A stretch of 64,000 nt of DNA. Origin: JAWLFY01 sp041685355 (GTDB lineage: Bacteria; Planctomycetota; Planctomycetia; Pirellulales; Pirellulaceae). The DNA lies in the NCBI GenBank assembly GCA_041685355.1, contig JAWLFY010000006.1, forward strand, positions 8,806-72,805, given 5' to 3'. The position numbers and the translations under genes are program-made. Below the pieces are notes generated by a model. The model made no database searches. It was not told where the DNA came from and was given only the letters and a program-made list of their open reading frames with translations. Below are positions 53,349 through 61,465 of this stretch, piece after piece (the first letter of the stretch is position 1; each line of letters opens with the position of its first letter).

Positions 53349-54041
53349 TCACCGATACCAACGACTCAGCCTTTCCGGGGACGCCCCGGCGGCGTAGGCG
53401 ATTTGGATCTTCCAATTGCGGAGCGTTTGCCGGACGACGCCGGTCCGCTCCCAACGCCGCGGGCTGGTCACCACCGGGCCCTCGAGTCGTCGCGGCGGCC
53501 CTGCCGGTCGGAGTCGCCGCGCCATCTCGACGTCTTCCATCAAGGGGATCTCCGGGAAGCCACCGACCCGCTTGAACAGCGATCGACGGACGAAGATCGC
53601 CTGGTCCCCGAACGGTAACCGCCACCAGCGGATTCGGGCGGCGTTTCCCCATTCGATCCAGCGGAAGACGCGCCGCGGCGAGTCGATCCGTTGGCGGAAC
53701 CCGCCCCACTCGGCCCCTTGTGCCGTGACGATCTGTTCGAGACATCCCGGGGTCAGCCGGCTGTCGGCGTGCAAGAACAGGACGAACTCGCCGTGGGCGA
53801 ACATCGCCCCGGCGTTCATCTGGATCCCACGCCCCGGGATCGAACGGACGACCGCCGTCGCGCCGCAGGCCCGGGCCCGCGATTCGGTCCCGTCGTCGCT
53901 CCCGCCGTCACACACGATCACCTCCCCCGCCCCGGCGTCCGCCGCCGAACCGATCGCGGCGGCCACGTTCTCCGCCTCGTTCAAGCTGGGGATCACGACC
54001 GAGACGTCGGCGGTTCGCAGGCCCTCTGGACGCCGCGTCAT
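53349..54041 (-). CDS. Family 2 glycosyltransferase
   Basis: About 230 residues from the ATG at 54041 (MTRRPEGLRTADVSVVIPSL). It is a GT-A fold enzyme: VVIPSLNEAENVAAAI, VIVCDGGSDDGTES, then FLHADSRLTPGCLEQI, with the DxD-like Asp in HADS, and QAIFVRRSLFKRVGGFPEIP, LMEDVEMARRL (the catalytic ED). This matches the small GT2 subgroup TIGR04283-like. The ATG overlaps the stop of the upstream permease gene by ATGA, so the two are coupled. A sugar transfer to an envelope lipid or glycan is likely; the exact acceptor is unknown. Confidence 0.88.
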   Translation of the reverse strand: MTRRPEGLRTADVSVVIPSLNEAENVAAAIGSAADAGAGEVIVCDGGSDDGTESRARACGATAVVRSIPGRGIQMNAGAMFAHGEFVLFLHADSRLTPGCLEQIVTAQGAEWGGFRQRIDSPRRVFRWIEWGNAARIRWWRLPFGDQAIFVRRSLFKRVGGFPEIPLMEDVEMARRLRPAGPPRRLEGPVVTSPRRWERTGVVRQTLRNWKIQIAYAAGASPERLSRWYR

Positions 54042-55177
54042 GCCGTTTGCACGTCCCGGAACCGGACGTACGCGAGCGGGCCGAGAACCAAGAGCGGGAC
54101 CCACGCCGCGATCGCCGGGGTGAGCAGGTAACCGTTGCTACCCAACATCCCCGCGACCGTCTTGACGAAGAAAAACAGCAGCACCAGCCCGATCGCGGCC
54201 CCGATCAGGACAAACAACCCCTTCCCTTTGCGGTTCACCGCGAGCGGCAACGCCAACATCACCAAGATCAGGTCCAACAGCGGACGCAGGATTCGCTCGT
54301 GCAAAAACACCCGCAGCGACGTGCTGCTGTGAACCGCCGGGTTCCTCACCCGGCCCGCGAGTTCCCGCACCGAAGCCATCTTCGTCGCCGTCGCTTTGGT
54401 CTGCAGCAGGTCGGGGTCGATCGTCGTCACGACGAAACACTCGCCCGATCGAAGCCACGGGTGGTCACGCCGTGTCAACAACACGGGCCGGTCCCCGATC
54501 GCGACCGAGGATAACGAATCGACGTCGGCCGGCCGGTCGACGCCCCGCAAACGGTATCCGGAGGGTCGCCCGTCGGCCCCCGGTTCCCACACCGCCGACT
54601 CCGCACGAAGGGCATCGCCGAACGTCGGGTAGTCATCGTACAGGGTCAGGTTCGGACGGGTCAGTTCGGACGATTGCGTTCTCAACGAACTGGCCGACAA
54701 CAGCACACCCGTCGTTCGGTCATAACGGGGCTGGACCGCCTGCTCGCGGTCTTCCGTCAGGTCCTTCGCCTTCATCGCCAACGAGTCTTGAAACCGAGGG
54801 ATGACCCATTCTCGGTTCACCAGCTGAACGATCACCAACACGAACGAAGCCGCGAGGATCGGGCGGAGCAATCGCCCGTGCGAGACTCCCGCCGATAGGA
54901 TCGCCGTCAGTTCGCCGCTGCGTCGCAGCCAGCCGACGGTGAACAGCATCGCCATCACCGCCACGATCGCCGCGGTCCAGTCGAACAACAGCAGCAAGAA
55001 CGGTCCGAAGAACAACAGCAGGAACCGCCAGAAATCGTCCCCCGTTTTCGCCTGACGGACCAACTCGTCCATGCTCGTGAACGCGTGAAACACGGCGAAC
55101 ACGCCCCCCAGCGAACAAAAAATGATCAACACCGTCCGCAAGAACAGGGTCAATACGTAGCGGTCGAGACGGGTCAC
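54038..55177 (-). CDS. LptF/LptG-family permease
   Basis: About 379 residues from a GTG at 55177 (MTRLDRYVLTLFLRTVLII), preferred because no ATG lies near the first helix; the frame is open upstream to an ATG at 55291. Three amino-terminal helices (LIIFCSLGGVFAVFHAF, FLLLFFGPFLLLLFDWTAAI, FVLVIVQLVNREWVIP) and three C-terminal ones (LLDLILVMLALPLAVN, FVLIGAAIGLVLLFFFVKTV, WVPLLVLGPLAYVRF) frame a beta-jellyroll periplasmic domain, as in LptF/LptG. These move lipopolysaccharide from the inner membrane with LptBC. Only one of the pair is present. It is coupled to the glycosyltransferase gene. Confidence 0.88.
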   Translation of the reverse strand: MTRLDRYVLTLFLRTVLIIFCSLGGVFAVFHAFTSMDELVRQAKTGDDFWRFLLLFFGPFLLLLFDWTAAIVAVMAMLFTVGWLRRSGELTAILSAGVSHGRLLRPILAASFVLVIVQLVNREWVIPRFQDSLAMKAKDLTEDREQAVQPRYDRTTGVLLSASSLRTQSSELTRPNLTLYDDYPTFGDALRAESAVWEPGADGRPSGYRLRGVDRPADVDSLSSVAIGDRPVLLTRRDHPWLRSGECFVVTTIDPDLLQTKATATKMASVRELAGRVRNPAVHSSTSLRVFLHERILRPLLDLILVMLALPLAVNRKGKGLFVLIGAAIGLVLLFFFVKTVAGMLGSNGYLLTPAIAAWVPLLVLGPLAYVRFRDVQTA

Positions 55178-55380
55178 GGGACGACGGGGGCGCTCATGGG
55201 ACAGGGTCGGGGGCGAAATCCTCAAACGTACTATCCCGTTTTCGTCGAATCTCCCACAAGCCCATTCCGGTGGGAGAACCGGGAGAACCAAGCCGGGTGC
55301 CGACGTGAATTGATGGCGATACCCTGCCCCGATTGCCGATCCTTCTCCCCGTTATCCCTTGCCCAATCCCGAGTCTCGCG

Positions 55381-56124
55381 ATGCGAAGTCACCCCCCCGC
55401 TCCGACCCCCGCCCGGCGTCGCCATGCACCACGACTGATCGGGGGCGTCCTTGCCGCTTTCGGATTGGGCGGCGGCGGAAACGATCGCGTCGTCGGCGTG
55501 GTATCGGCTCAGGTCGTCACCGAAGTGCCGGCCGACCCGAACGTCGCACACGCCTATCACGCCACGCCGATCCCGGCCCCTTCGCATCCAAACCCCGCTC
55601 CCTCCCACCGCGTGATCGAGGCCCCAAGAAGTCCCGGACACCATTCCCCAAGGACACGGCAACACGGGACCCGGCACGACGGACCCCGGCANNNNNNNNN
55701 NNNNNNNNNNNNNNNNNNNNNNNNNNNNNNNNNNNNNNNNNNNNNNNNNNNNNNNNNNNNNNNNNNNNNNNNNNNNNNNNNNNNNNNNNNNCGGCAACAC
55801 GGGACCCGGCACGACGGACCCCGGCACCACGGACCCCGGCACCACGCCGGATCGGCAACGCGAGTCGACACCGCCGGCGTTCCGGGGGCGTCGACGCCGT
55901 TCAACGAGTGGGCCGGCGGGATCGGGTCACGATTGATTCCGAGGCCCCCCCTTAGCTCGCTCTTGCAACGGATCCCTGCCGCGTCGGGGACGATTCCCGA
56001 GGCGCGGCGAACCCCGGTGTGGAAGCAGCCCTATTCGTACGGTTACTTTGGAGCGAGCGGGAAACGACACTGGACGAAGCACCATAGCTATCGAGACAAC
56101 GATACCCGCTGGACACTCCGCTAA
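55381..56124 (+). CDS. Small secreted basic protein with planctomycete C-terminal motif, gapped
   Basis: From the ATG at 55381 (MRSHPPAPTPARRRHAPRL), with a hydrophobic stretch (LIGGVLAAFGLGGGG) that may be a signal. A tandem repeat of five-residue units (RQHGT, RHDGP, RHHGP) is split by a 100-N gap (55692-55791). The unit is 15 bp and reading frame is kept across the gap if the true gap length allows. The C-terminus (RTPVWKQPYSYGYFGASGKR then HWTKHHSYRDNDTRWTLR) is a motif I recall from short planctomycete proteins. Function unknown. It lies between the LptF/G-type gene (divergent) and hemQ, 27 bp upstream of the latter. Confidence 0.7.
   Translation: MRSHPPAPTPARRRHAPRLIGGVLAAFGLGGGGNDRVVGVVSAQVVTEVPADPNVAHAYHATPIPAPSHPNPAPSHRVIEAPRSPGHHSPRTRQHGTRHDGPRXXXXXXXXXXXXXXXXXXXXXXXXXXXXXXXXXXRQHGTRHDGPRHHGPRHHAGSATRVDTAGVPGASTPFNEWAGGIGSRLIPRPPLSSLLQRIPAASGTIPEARRTPVWKQPYSYGYFGASGKRHWTKHHSYRDNDTRWTLR
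55657..55851 (+). repeat. 15-bp in-frame tandem repeat broken by an assembly gap
   Basis: Units of the type cggcacgacggaccc start at 55657, 55672 and 55687, then 100 N, then 55792, 55807, 55822 and 55837. They code for RHxGP/T units. The partial copy before the gap implies a true gap of 10 plus a multiple of 15 bp, which keeps the frame. Confidence 0.92.
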
Positions 56125-56150
56125 CGCCCCTCCCCGATCGAAACCGATTC

Positions 56151-56993
56151 ATGAACGCTGCACCGAACGGCCCCCCCGACCACCCGATCCCCGACCCGAG
56201 CGTGATCCCCGAAGAAGGTTGGCACTGCGGGCACTACTTTTACCGCTTTGACCGCCATTCGATCGAAGACGCGTTCGACGACCGCCATCGGGAACAGCTC
56301 CGTCGCGCCCTCCACCCCGACGAGCAAGACCGTCCCGAACGGCTCGCGTCATATTGGATCAGCGGTCACGAAGTCGACTTCGCCGTGATGGTCATGGACC
56401 CCGATCCTGCCCGAGTCGATGCGGTCCACCAGCGGATCGTGGCGCCGGGACTGGGACGCTTCGTCGAACCGGCATGGTCGTTCATTTCGATGAGCGAGGT
56501 CAGCGAATACGTGCCGACCATCGAACGGTTCCGCGAGCGTTTGATCCGCGAGGGCGGCGACCCGGACTCCCCCGAACTGGCGGCCCAAGTCGCGGCGTAC
56601 GAGCGGCGGCTACCGATGATGAACGAGCAACGGTTGCGGCCGCAGTTCCCCGATTGGCCCTCGGCTTGCTTCTATCCGATGAACAAAAGTCGTGTCCCCG
56701 GGGCGAACTGGTTCGCCGAGCCGTTCAGCCGCCGCAACGCGATGATGGCCGAACATGCGCGGAGTGGGATCGCGTTCGCCGGTCGGGTCAGCCAACTTAT
56801 TTCGGTCGGCGTCGGGCTCGACGATTGGGAATGGATGGTCACGCTGTGGGGAAAAAACCCGCAGTACTTGAAGGAGATCGTCTACGCGATGCGGTTTGAC
56901 GAAGCGAGCGCGAAGTACGCCGAGTTCGGCCCGTTCTACGTCGGTTACCGGGCGACCGCCGACGAAATCCTGAGTCACTGTCTGCTCACTTAG
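56151..56993 (+). CDS. hemQ: Chlorite dismutase-family coproheme decarboxylase-like protein
   Basis: A protein of 280 residues, the HemQ/ChdC family that turns coproheme into haem b with peroxide. The amino half (HCGHYFYRFDRHSIEDAFDD, HEVDFAVMVMDPDPARVDA) is divergent; the second half carries the family core: CFYPMNKSRVPGANWFAEP, MMAEHARSGIAFAGRVSQLI (His202, probable proximal ligand), GLDDWEWMVTLWGKNP, KEIVYAMRFDEASAKYAEFG. The core signature is intact, so haem binding is likely. It is followed, 30 bp on, by the convergent purC stop. It suggests that the organism uses the coproporphyrin-dependent haem pathway. Confidence 0.9.
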   Translation: MNAAPNGPPDHPIPDPSVIPEEGWHCGHYFYRFDRHSIEDAFDDRHREQLRRALHPDEQDRPERLASYWISGHEVDFAVMVMDPDPARVDAVHQRIVAPGLGRFVEPAWSFISMSEVSEYVPTIERFRERLIREGGDPDSPELAAQVAAYERRLPMMNEQRLRPQFPDWPSACFYPMNKSRVPGANWFAEPFSRRNAMMAEHARSGIAFAGRVSQLISVGVGLDDWEWMVTLWGKNPQYLKEIVYAMRFDEASAKYAEFGPFYVGYRATADEILSHCLLT

Positions 56994-57022
56994 CCGGGCC
57001 CCTTTTTCCCGTTTCCCGGCGC

Positions 57023-57979
57023 TCAATCGACGAGGCGGCGGTACGCCTCGGCATACTTCGCCGCGGTCTGCTCGACGATCGCGTCGGGCAACCGGGGCGG
57101 CGGACTTTCCCGGTCCCAATCGCTCGCGGTCAACCACTCGCGGACGAATTGCTTGTCAAACGACGGCTGCGGGTGGCCCGGTTCGTACACCCCCGCGTCC
57201 CAAAATCGAGAGCTATCGGGCGTCAAGACTTCGTCGATCAGGATCAGCTCGCCGTCACGCCATCCGAACTCGAATTTCGTATCGGCGATCAAGATCCCCC
57301 GCGACGATGCCCAATCGGTCGCCGCGCGATAGACCTCCAAACTCCGACTGCGGAGACTCGTCGCGGTCGATTCGCCGAGATCTTTCACGAGCCGTTCGAA
57401 GGGGACGTTCTCGTCGTGCCCCTCCACCGCTTTCGTCGCCGGCGTAAAGATCGGCTCGGGCAACCGGTCACACGGCCGGAGCCCGGCGGGAAGCGGCACC
57501 CCGCACACCTCGCCGGTCGCCTGGTACTCACGGAGCCCGCTCCCCTCCAGATAACCGCGCACGACACACTCGAACGGGACGACGTCCGCCTTGTGAACTC
57601 GCATCCCGCGTCCTTCCAGCGGGCCGGTGTCGAACCGCTCCGACCAATCGGCGGGGACTTCGAGGTCGATCAGATGATGCGGCACGTCGAGCCGCTCGAA
57701 CCAAAACCGGCTCATCGCCGTGAGCAGCTTTCCCTTGTCCGGGATCCCGCACGGCAGCACGTGGTCGAACGCGCTGATCCGATCGGTGCTGACGATCCAC
57801 AACGAGTCGCCGAGGTCATACACGTCGCGGACCTTGCCCGCGCGGCGTGGGAACGGCAGTGACGTTTCCAGGAGCGCCCCGTTGGAATCGAATCGGTAAG
57901 GGGCACCCGATCGGGAGGACTCGTCGTATCCGTCGGACGCTTCGGATTCGGATCGCTCGTTGGGGGTGTGCTCGGTCAT
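57023..57979 (-). CDS. purC: Phosphoribosylaminoimidazolesuccinocarboxamide synthase (SAICAR synthase)
   Basis: About 318 residues from the ATG at 57979 (MTEHTPNERSESEASDGY); the frame extends upstream to 59047 but that is a shadow of the GH10-like gene. PurC joins aspartate to CAIR in purine synthesis. Signatures are clear: GKVRDVYDLGDSLWIVSTDR, ISAFDHVLPCGIPDKGKLLT, ECVVRGYLEGSGLREYQATG, EGHDENVPFERL, ADTKFEFGWRDGELILIDEV, LTPDSSRFWDAGVYEPG. It is of the longer, eukaryote/planctomycete-like length group (over 300 residues). It is convergent with hemQ and divergent from the GH10-like gene. Confidence 0.95.
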   Translation of the reverse strand: MTEHTPNERSESEASDGYDESSRSGAPYRFDSNGALLETSLPFPRRAGKVRDVYDLGDSLWIVSTDRISAFDHVLPCGIPDKGKLLTAMSRFWFERLDVPHHLIDLEVPADWSERFDTGPLEGRGMRVHKADVVPFECVVRGYLEGSGLREYQATGEVCGVPLPAGLRPCDRLPEPIFTPATKAVEGHDENVPFERLVKDLGESTATSLRSRSLEVYRAATDWASSRGILIADTKFEFGWRDGELILIDEVLTPDSSRFWDAGVYEPGHPQPSFDKQFVREWLTASDWDRESPPPRLPDAIVEQTAAKYAEAYRRLVD

Positions 57980-58126
57980 GCGGGTAATGTGCCAGAGCGT
58001 CAGCGGGGCGGCAACCGATCGGCTTCGACGACGCGCCCACCCTCGTCTCGCGATCGGGGCAAACAGCGGGTACGATGTCCGTCCGCCCTCGTCTTCGTCA
58101 CGCTTCGGATGGTCCGGTTGCCCACT

Positions 58127-59623
58127 ATGGGGATGTTTCACTTCGATGTCCCCGACTCGGTCCGTGAGTTCTTCCACCGGTCTCTTTGGAAAGACGCTTA
58201 TGTGTGCGGGATCGAGGGGGTTCCCTGGCAATCGCAGACGACATTCGAAAACGGACGGCTCTCGGTCCGTCGTGCGATCGACGCCTCGGGCAAGCTTTAC
58301 CTGGCGTGTCCCGTCGAGGGGCTCGGGTTCCGCACGCTGAGTACCTGTAGTTTGCGGGTTACCGAAACGCCGTACCAGCTGGCCCTCGAGCTGGCCCGCG
58401 GCAGTTGTCACCGGGCGCGGGTGCAAGCCGACGTATGGCGGCGGGCGGGGCTGACGGTTCGGCCCCAATTCGACACGCTGCTCGACGAGGGGACCGAGCA
58501 GTTTCTCGACGCGGCGAAAGGCGGGGGCGGCGGCGACGACGAGGCGGTCGCCGCGGTGCGGGCGATCGGGACCCTCGAACGGGCGATCGGGGAGCTCGGC
58601 GAATGCTTCGCGATGCAGTCCCTCGCGTTCCGCCGACAACGCGAACACCAGATCGGGACGCTGCTCGCCGGCGGAGTCGTCCCGCCGGCCCCGGCCGATT
58701 CGGTCGCCGCCGACACGTTTCGCGAAACGTTCAACGCCGCAGCGGTGCGGACCAACTGGTCCCAGATCGAGACCGATTCGGGGCGGTTCGACTACGACGC
58801 GGCCCGCCGCTCGGTCCGCTGGTGCGCCGACCACGGACTCCGTGTGATCGCCGGCCCGCTCCTCGATTTCCGATCCCGGATGATCCCCAACTGGCTCTAT
58901 CTGATGGAGGACGATTTCGAATCGTTCTTGGGGGCGGTCACGCAATTCGCCGAACGGACGGTGCTCGAATTCCGCGGGTCCGTCCAACTCTGGAACGCCG
59001 CGGCGGGACTCAATACCCCCGGGCCGCTGTCGCTCGACGACGAACAACTGATGCGGTTGGCGGTTTGTGTGCTACAGGCGATCCGACGCTGTGACCCGAA
59101 CACGCCCGCGGTGCTGATGTTTGATCAGCCGTTCGGCGAGTACTTGGCGAAGCATCGCGACGGTATCTCACCGATTCACTTCGCCGACGCGTTGGCCCGC
59201 AGCGGGATCGGGATGGCGGGCGTCGGCTTGGACGTCCGTTTCCACTACGCCGACAACGCGACGCTCCCCCGCTCCGCCGTCGACTTCGGCGAAATGGTCG
59301 ACCGCTGGGCGACGCTCGGGCTCCCGATGCTGGTCCAACTCGGGGCGGCGGGCGGCCGCGGGCCCGACCCGCACGCGATCCTCCCCTCGGAGACACTTCC
59401 TCCGCCGGAGACCGAATGCGACGCGGCCGCCGAACAGTGCCGCGTCGCCGGCCCGATCCTCAAGACGCTGCTCGCCAAACACTCCGTCCACGGCGTCGTG
59501 TGGGACGGTTGGTCCGACGCCGAGCCGCACCTGATGAGCCACTCCGGGTTGATTGACGCCAACGGCAAACGCCGCCCGCTGCTCAAACTGATGACCCGCC
59601 TCCGACGCGACTTCCTCGCCTGA
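58127..59623 (+). CDS. GH10-like protein lacking both catalytic glutamates
   Basis: About 498 residues from the ATG at 58127 (MGMFHFDVPDSVREFFHRS); an in-frame upstream ATG at 57968 overlaps purC. The amino 200 residues form a beta-type domain (AYVCGIEGVPWQSQTTFENG) and linker. From about 205 it follows the glycoside hydrolase family 10 barrel: FNAAAVRTNWSQIETDSGRF, DHGLRVIAGPLLDFRS, GIGMAGVGLDVRFHY, and GVVWDGWSDAEPHLMSHSGL. Where GH10 has the acid/base Glu (WDVVNE) it has QLWNAAAGLN (Trp289 on), and where the nucleophile Glu lies (TELD) it has LVQLGAAGG (from 402). Both are lost, so it should not cleave xylan by the usual mechanism; it may bind carbohydrate. No signal peptide is seen. Confidence 0.8.
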   Translation: MGMFHFDVPDSVREFFHRSLWKDAYVCGIEGVPWQSQTTFENGRLSVRRAIDASGKLYLACPVEGLGFRTLSTCSLRVTETPYQLALELARGSCHRARVQADVWRRAGLTVRPQFDTLLDEGTEQFLDAAKGGGGGDDEAVAAVRAIGTLERAIGELGECFAMQSLAFRRQREHQIGTLLAGGVVPPAPADSVAADTFRETFNAAAVRTNWSQIETDSGRFDYDAARRSVRWCADHGLRVIAGPLLDFRSRMIPNWLYLMEDDFESFLGAVTQFAERTVLEFRGSVQLWNAAAGLNTPGPLSLDDEQLMRLAVCVLQAIRRCDPNTPAVLMFDQPFGEYLAKHRDGISPIHFADALARSGIGMAGVGLDVRFHYADNATLPRSAVDFGEMVDRWATLGLPMLVQLGAAGGRGPDPHAILPSETLPPPETECDAAAEQCRVAGPILKTLLAKHSVHGVVWDGWSDAEPHLMSHSGLIDANGKRRPLLKLMTRLRRDFLA

Positions 59624-59671
59624 ACGTGCGCTCGCGACGCTCAGCAAGTAACGGACGCTTCCTGTCTGTCG

Positions 59672-59752
59672 CGGAACGGCGCAAACCGTCCGGTCCCACG
59701 GCTCGGCGCTCGTTCACACCATCGCGGAACGGCGCAAGCCGTCTGGACTCAC
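59672..59752. repeat. Short dispersed elements, two copies
   Basis: Two near-identical segments, cgcggaacggcgcaaaccgtc (about 59674) and cgcggaacggcgcaagccgt (about 59726), lie in the space between the GH10-like gene and the transaldolase region, and share the gcggaacggc core of the repeat at 7140. Their spread over the window points to a dispersed intergenic family. Confidence 0.75.
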
Positions 59753-59801
59753 TGGTCGGCCCGGCAGCGGGGGCGATGGACAGTCATTTCCCGACCGGTG
59801 C

Positions 59802-60084
59802 TTAGGGCGAAGGTTCGACCTCGAGCAGTTGCTTCACGGTGTCGGTCAGGACGTCTTCGTCGGTCAGGACGTCTTCNNNNNNNNNNNNNNNNNNNNNNNN
59901 NNNNNNNNNNNNNNNNNNNNNNNNNNNNNNNNNNNNNNNNNNNNNNNNNNNNNNNNNNNNNNNNNNNNNNNNNNNNGTCGGTCAGGACGTCTTCGTCGGT
60001 CAGGACGTCTTCCACTCGCGTCGCGACCCGCGAAACGTCGGCGGTTTCGTCACCGCCTTGGGTGGAAGCGAGGAAGGCTCTCAA
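59802..60084 (-). CDS. Possible small TTG-start gene coupled to transaldolase, with repeat gap
   Basis: Directly after the transaldolase stop, the overlap TTGA offers a TTG start (60084) with the frame LRAFLASTQGGDETADVSRV, then EDVLTD units, then a stop at 59802 after TVKQLLEVEPSP. The units are 18 bp and run in frame up to and after the 100-N gap (59877-59976): 36 codons before and 25 after it, both whole numbers. The unit length and phase fit coding sequence whose true gap is a multiple of 18 bp. There is no known family, so it may be a non-coding repeat that happens to be open. A coupled small acidic helical protein is the tentative reading. Confidence 0.35.
59841..60012. repeat. 18-bp tandem repeat broken by an assembly gap
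   Basis: Copies of gtcggtcaggacgtcttc lie at 59841, 59859, 59977 and 59995 with 100 N between (59877-59976). The gap edges fall exactly between units. Confidence 0.95.
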
Positions 60085-61139
60085 CCCGCCGAGGCGAGTG
60101 CCGTCCGTTTTTCGGCGATCAGTTGGAGTAGGGCTCGCTGTGGCTTGGCGAATTTTTCGAGGCCTTCCCGCATGAGCGTTTCGTGCATCGCGGCGACGTC
60201 GACGCGCTGGTCGAGTTCTTGTTGGACGGCGTCTGGGGGCATCACGTCGACTTGGCGGGTGAACGTCCGGCCGCTTTCGTCGACCGCTCGGTTCGTTTCG
60301 GGCGGGTTCGTTTGGATGTCGCTTCCGGCGAGCGCTTCGACGTATTTCCAAGGCGGATCTTCGGGCTTCTTCGTCCCGGTGCTCGCGAAGATCAGTTCCT
60401 GTTCGAGCGGCAGATCGTGGTCCGCCCAAAAATCGCGGTTCGCGGTCCACAGCCGTTTGGCGTTCAGGATGCCGAGCATCCCTTGGGCTTGGTCCGACAG
60501 ATCGGGGAGGTGTTGTTCGGTGTACACGTCGATCCGCGAGATGAAGATGCTGTAGACGCTTTTGAACGTCGACAGGTCCCCGCGGCGTTGGGCACCCCGC
60601 CAGATCGCCTCGCGGGCCTGCAGGTACTGGTCGGCGGTAAAGATCAGGGTGACGTTGAGCGTGATCCCTTCGGCGGCCATCGTTTCCAGGGCGGCCAGTC
60701 CGGCGGGGGTGGCGGGGACCTTGATCATCCGGTTGGTGTGACCTTGCGACCACCGCTTCCCGAGCTCGATGTAGCGGTTGCTGATCACTTCGGGGGAGAG
60801 ACCCGCGTCGGGGTCTTCGAGCAACGGGTCGAGCTCGAAGCTGACCCAACCGGCGTTCCCGCCCGTTCGCTGGTGGACCGGCAGAAGTTTGTCTTGGGCG
60901 TCTTGGACGAGACCGTCGGTCAGATCCCACGCGATCGCTTCGTCGTCTTTGCCGTCGGCGAGCAAGCGTTCGATCGTCGCGTCGAGACCGCCCCGTTTGA
61001 CGATGTCGGCGATGATCGCCGGGTTGCTCGTCGCCCCGACCGCGCCGAATTCGAGGTTGCGGTCGACTTCGGCCGGATCGACCGAGTCGAGATAGAGCTT
61101 GGTGCCGGATTCGATCAGCGAACGGAGCGAGGCGGACAT
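60081..61139 (-). CDS. tal: Transaldolase
   Basis: A protein of 352 residues, a transaldolase of the pentose phosphate pathway that moves a dihydroxyacetone unit between sugar phosphates. It has LYLDSVDPAEVDRNLEFGAV, GATSNPAIIADIVKRGG, VSFELDPLLEDP, the Schiff-base Lys in RMIKVPATPAGLAALE, ITLNVTLIFTADQYLQARE, SVYSIFISRIDVYTEQHLPD and FASTGTKKPEDPPWKYVEAL. Its length and the TSNP motif suit the longer (type 2-like) transaldolases. A small TTG-start open frame overlaps its stop. It diverges from the transporter at 61466, with 326 bp between. Confidence 0.95.
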   Translation of the reverse strand: MSASLRSLIESGTKLYLDSVDPAEVDRNLEFGAVGATSNPAIIADIVKRGGLDATIERLLADGKDDEAIAWDLTDGLVQDAQDKLLPVHQRTGGNAGWVSFELDPLLEDPDAGLSPEVISNRYIELGKRWSQGHTNRMIKVPATPAGLAALETMAAEGITLNVTLIFTADQYLQAREAIWRGAQRRGDLSTFKSVYSIFISRIDVYTEQHLPDLSDQAQGMLGILNAKRLWTANRDFWADHDLPLEQELIFASTGTKKPEDPPWKYVEALAGSDIQTNPPETNRAVDESGRTFTRQVDVMPPDAVQQELDQRVDVAAMHETLMREGLEKFAKPQRALLQLIAEKRTALASAG

Positions 61140-61465
61140 GATGTTCTCAGCAGGGAATGCGAGGCATTTTTGAAGGACCGGCCATCAGTATCGGGGGAAA
61201 GGGCGTCGGATTCGACCCCCCCAAGAGAGACGCGCCGTTTGGCGGGACACCGTCGACATCCCATTTTTCCGATCTTTACTGGTTTGGCTGACCGTCACTC
61301 CGAGTCCGAAAGTGTCGGTTCGTCTGGGGGGATCGGTCGATCATTGAAGTAGACCGGTTTCGCCAGCGGGGTTAACTTAGGGCCACGTCGGTGAGGGATC
61401 CGTCTTTCCCGTTCACCGTCATTTCCGCGTCCATTTCGCTCGCCAGGATCGGCGTCGCCACTCGC
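61140..61465. other. Divergent intergenic region
   Basis: Promoters of tal (minus) and the transporter (plus) should lie in these 326 bp. I see no gene, repeat array or clear promoter boxes. Confidence 0.5.

Noticed and set aside
57980..59047. Upstream extension of the purC frame (to 674 codons)
   Set aside because: PurC starts at MTEHTPNERS (57979) and the extension lies antisense to the GH10-like gene.
59749..60930. Minus-strand frame of 393 codons through the N gap and across transaldolase
   Set aside because: It is in a wrong frame over most of tal, and its end depends on the arbitrary 100-N length; only the short TTG-start segment is kept as a weak candidate.
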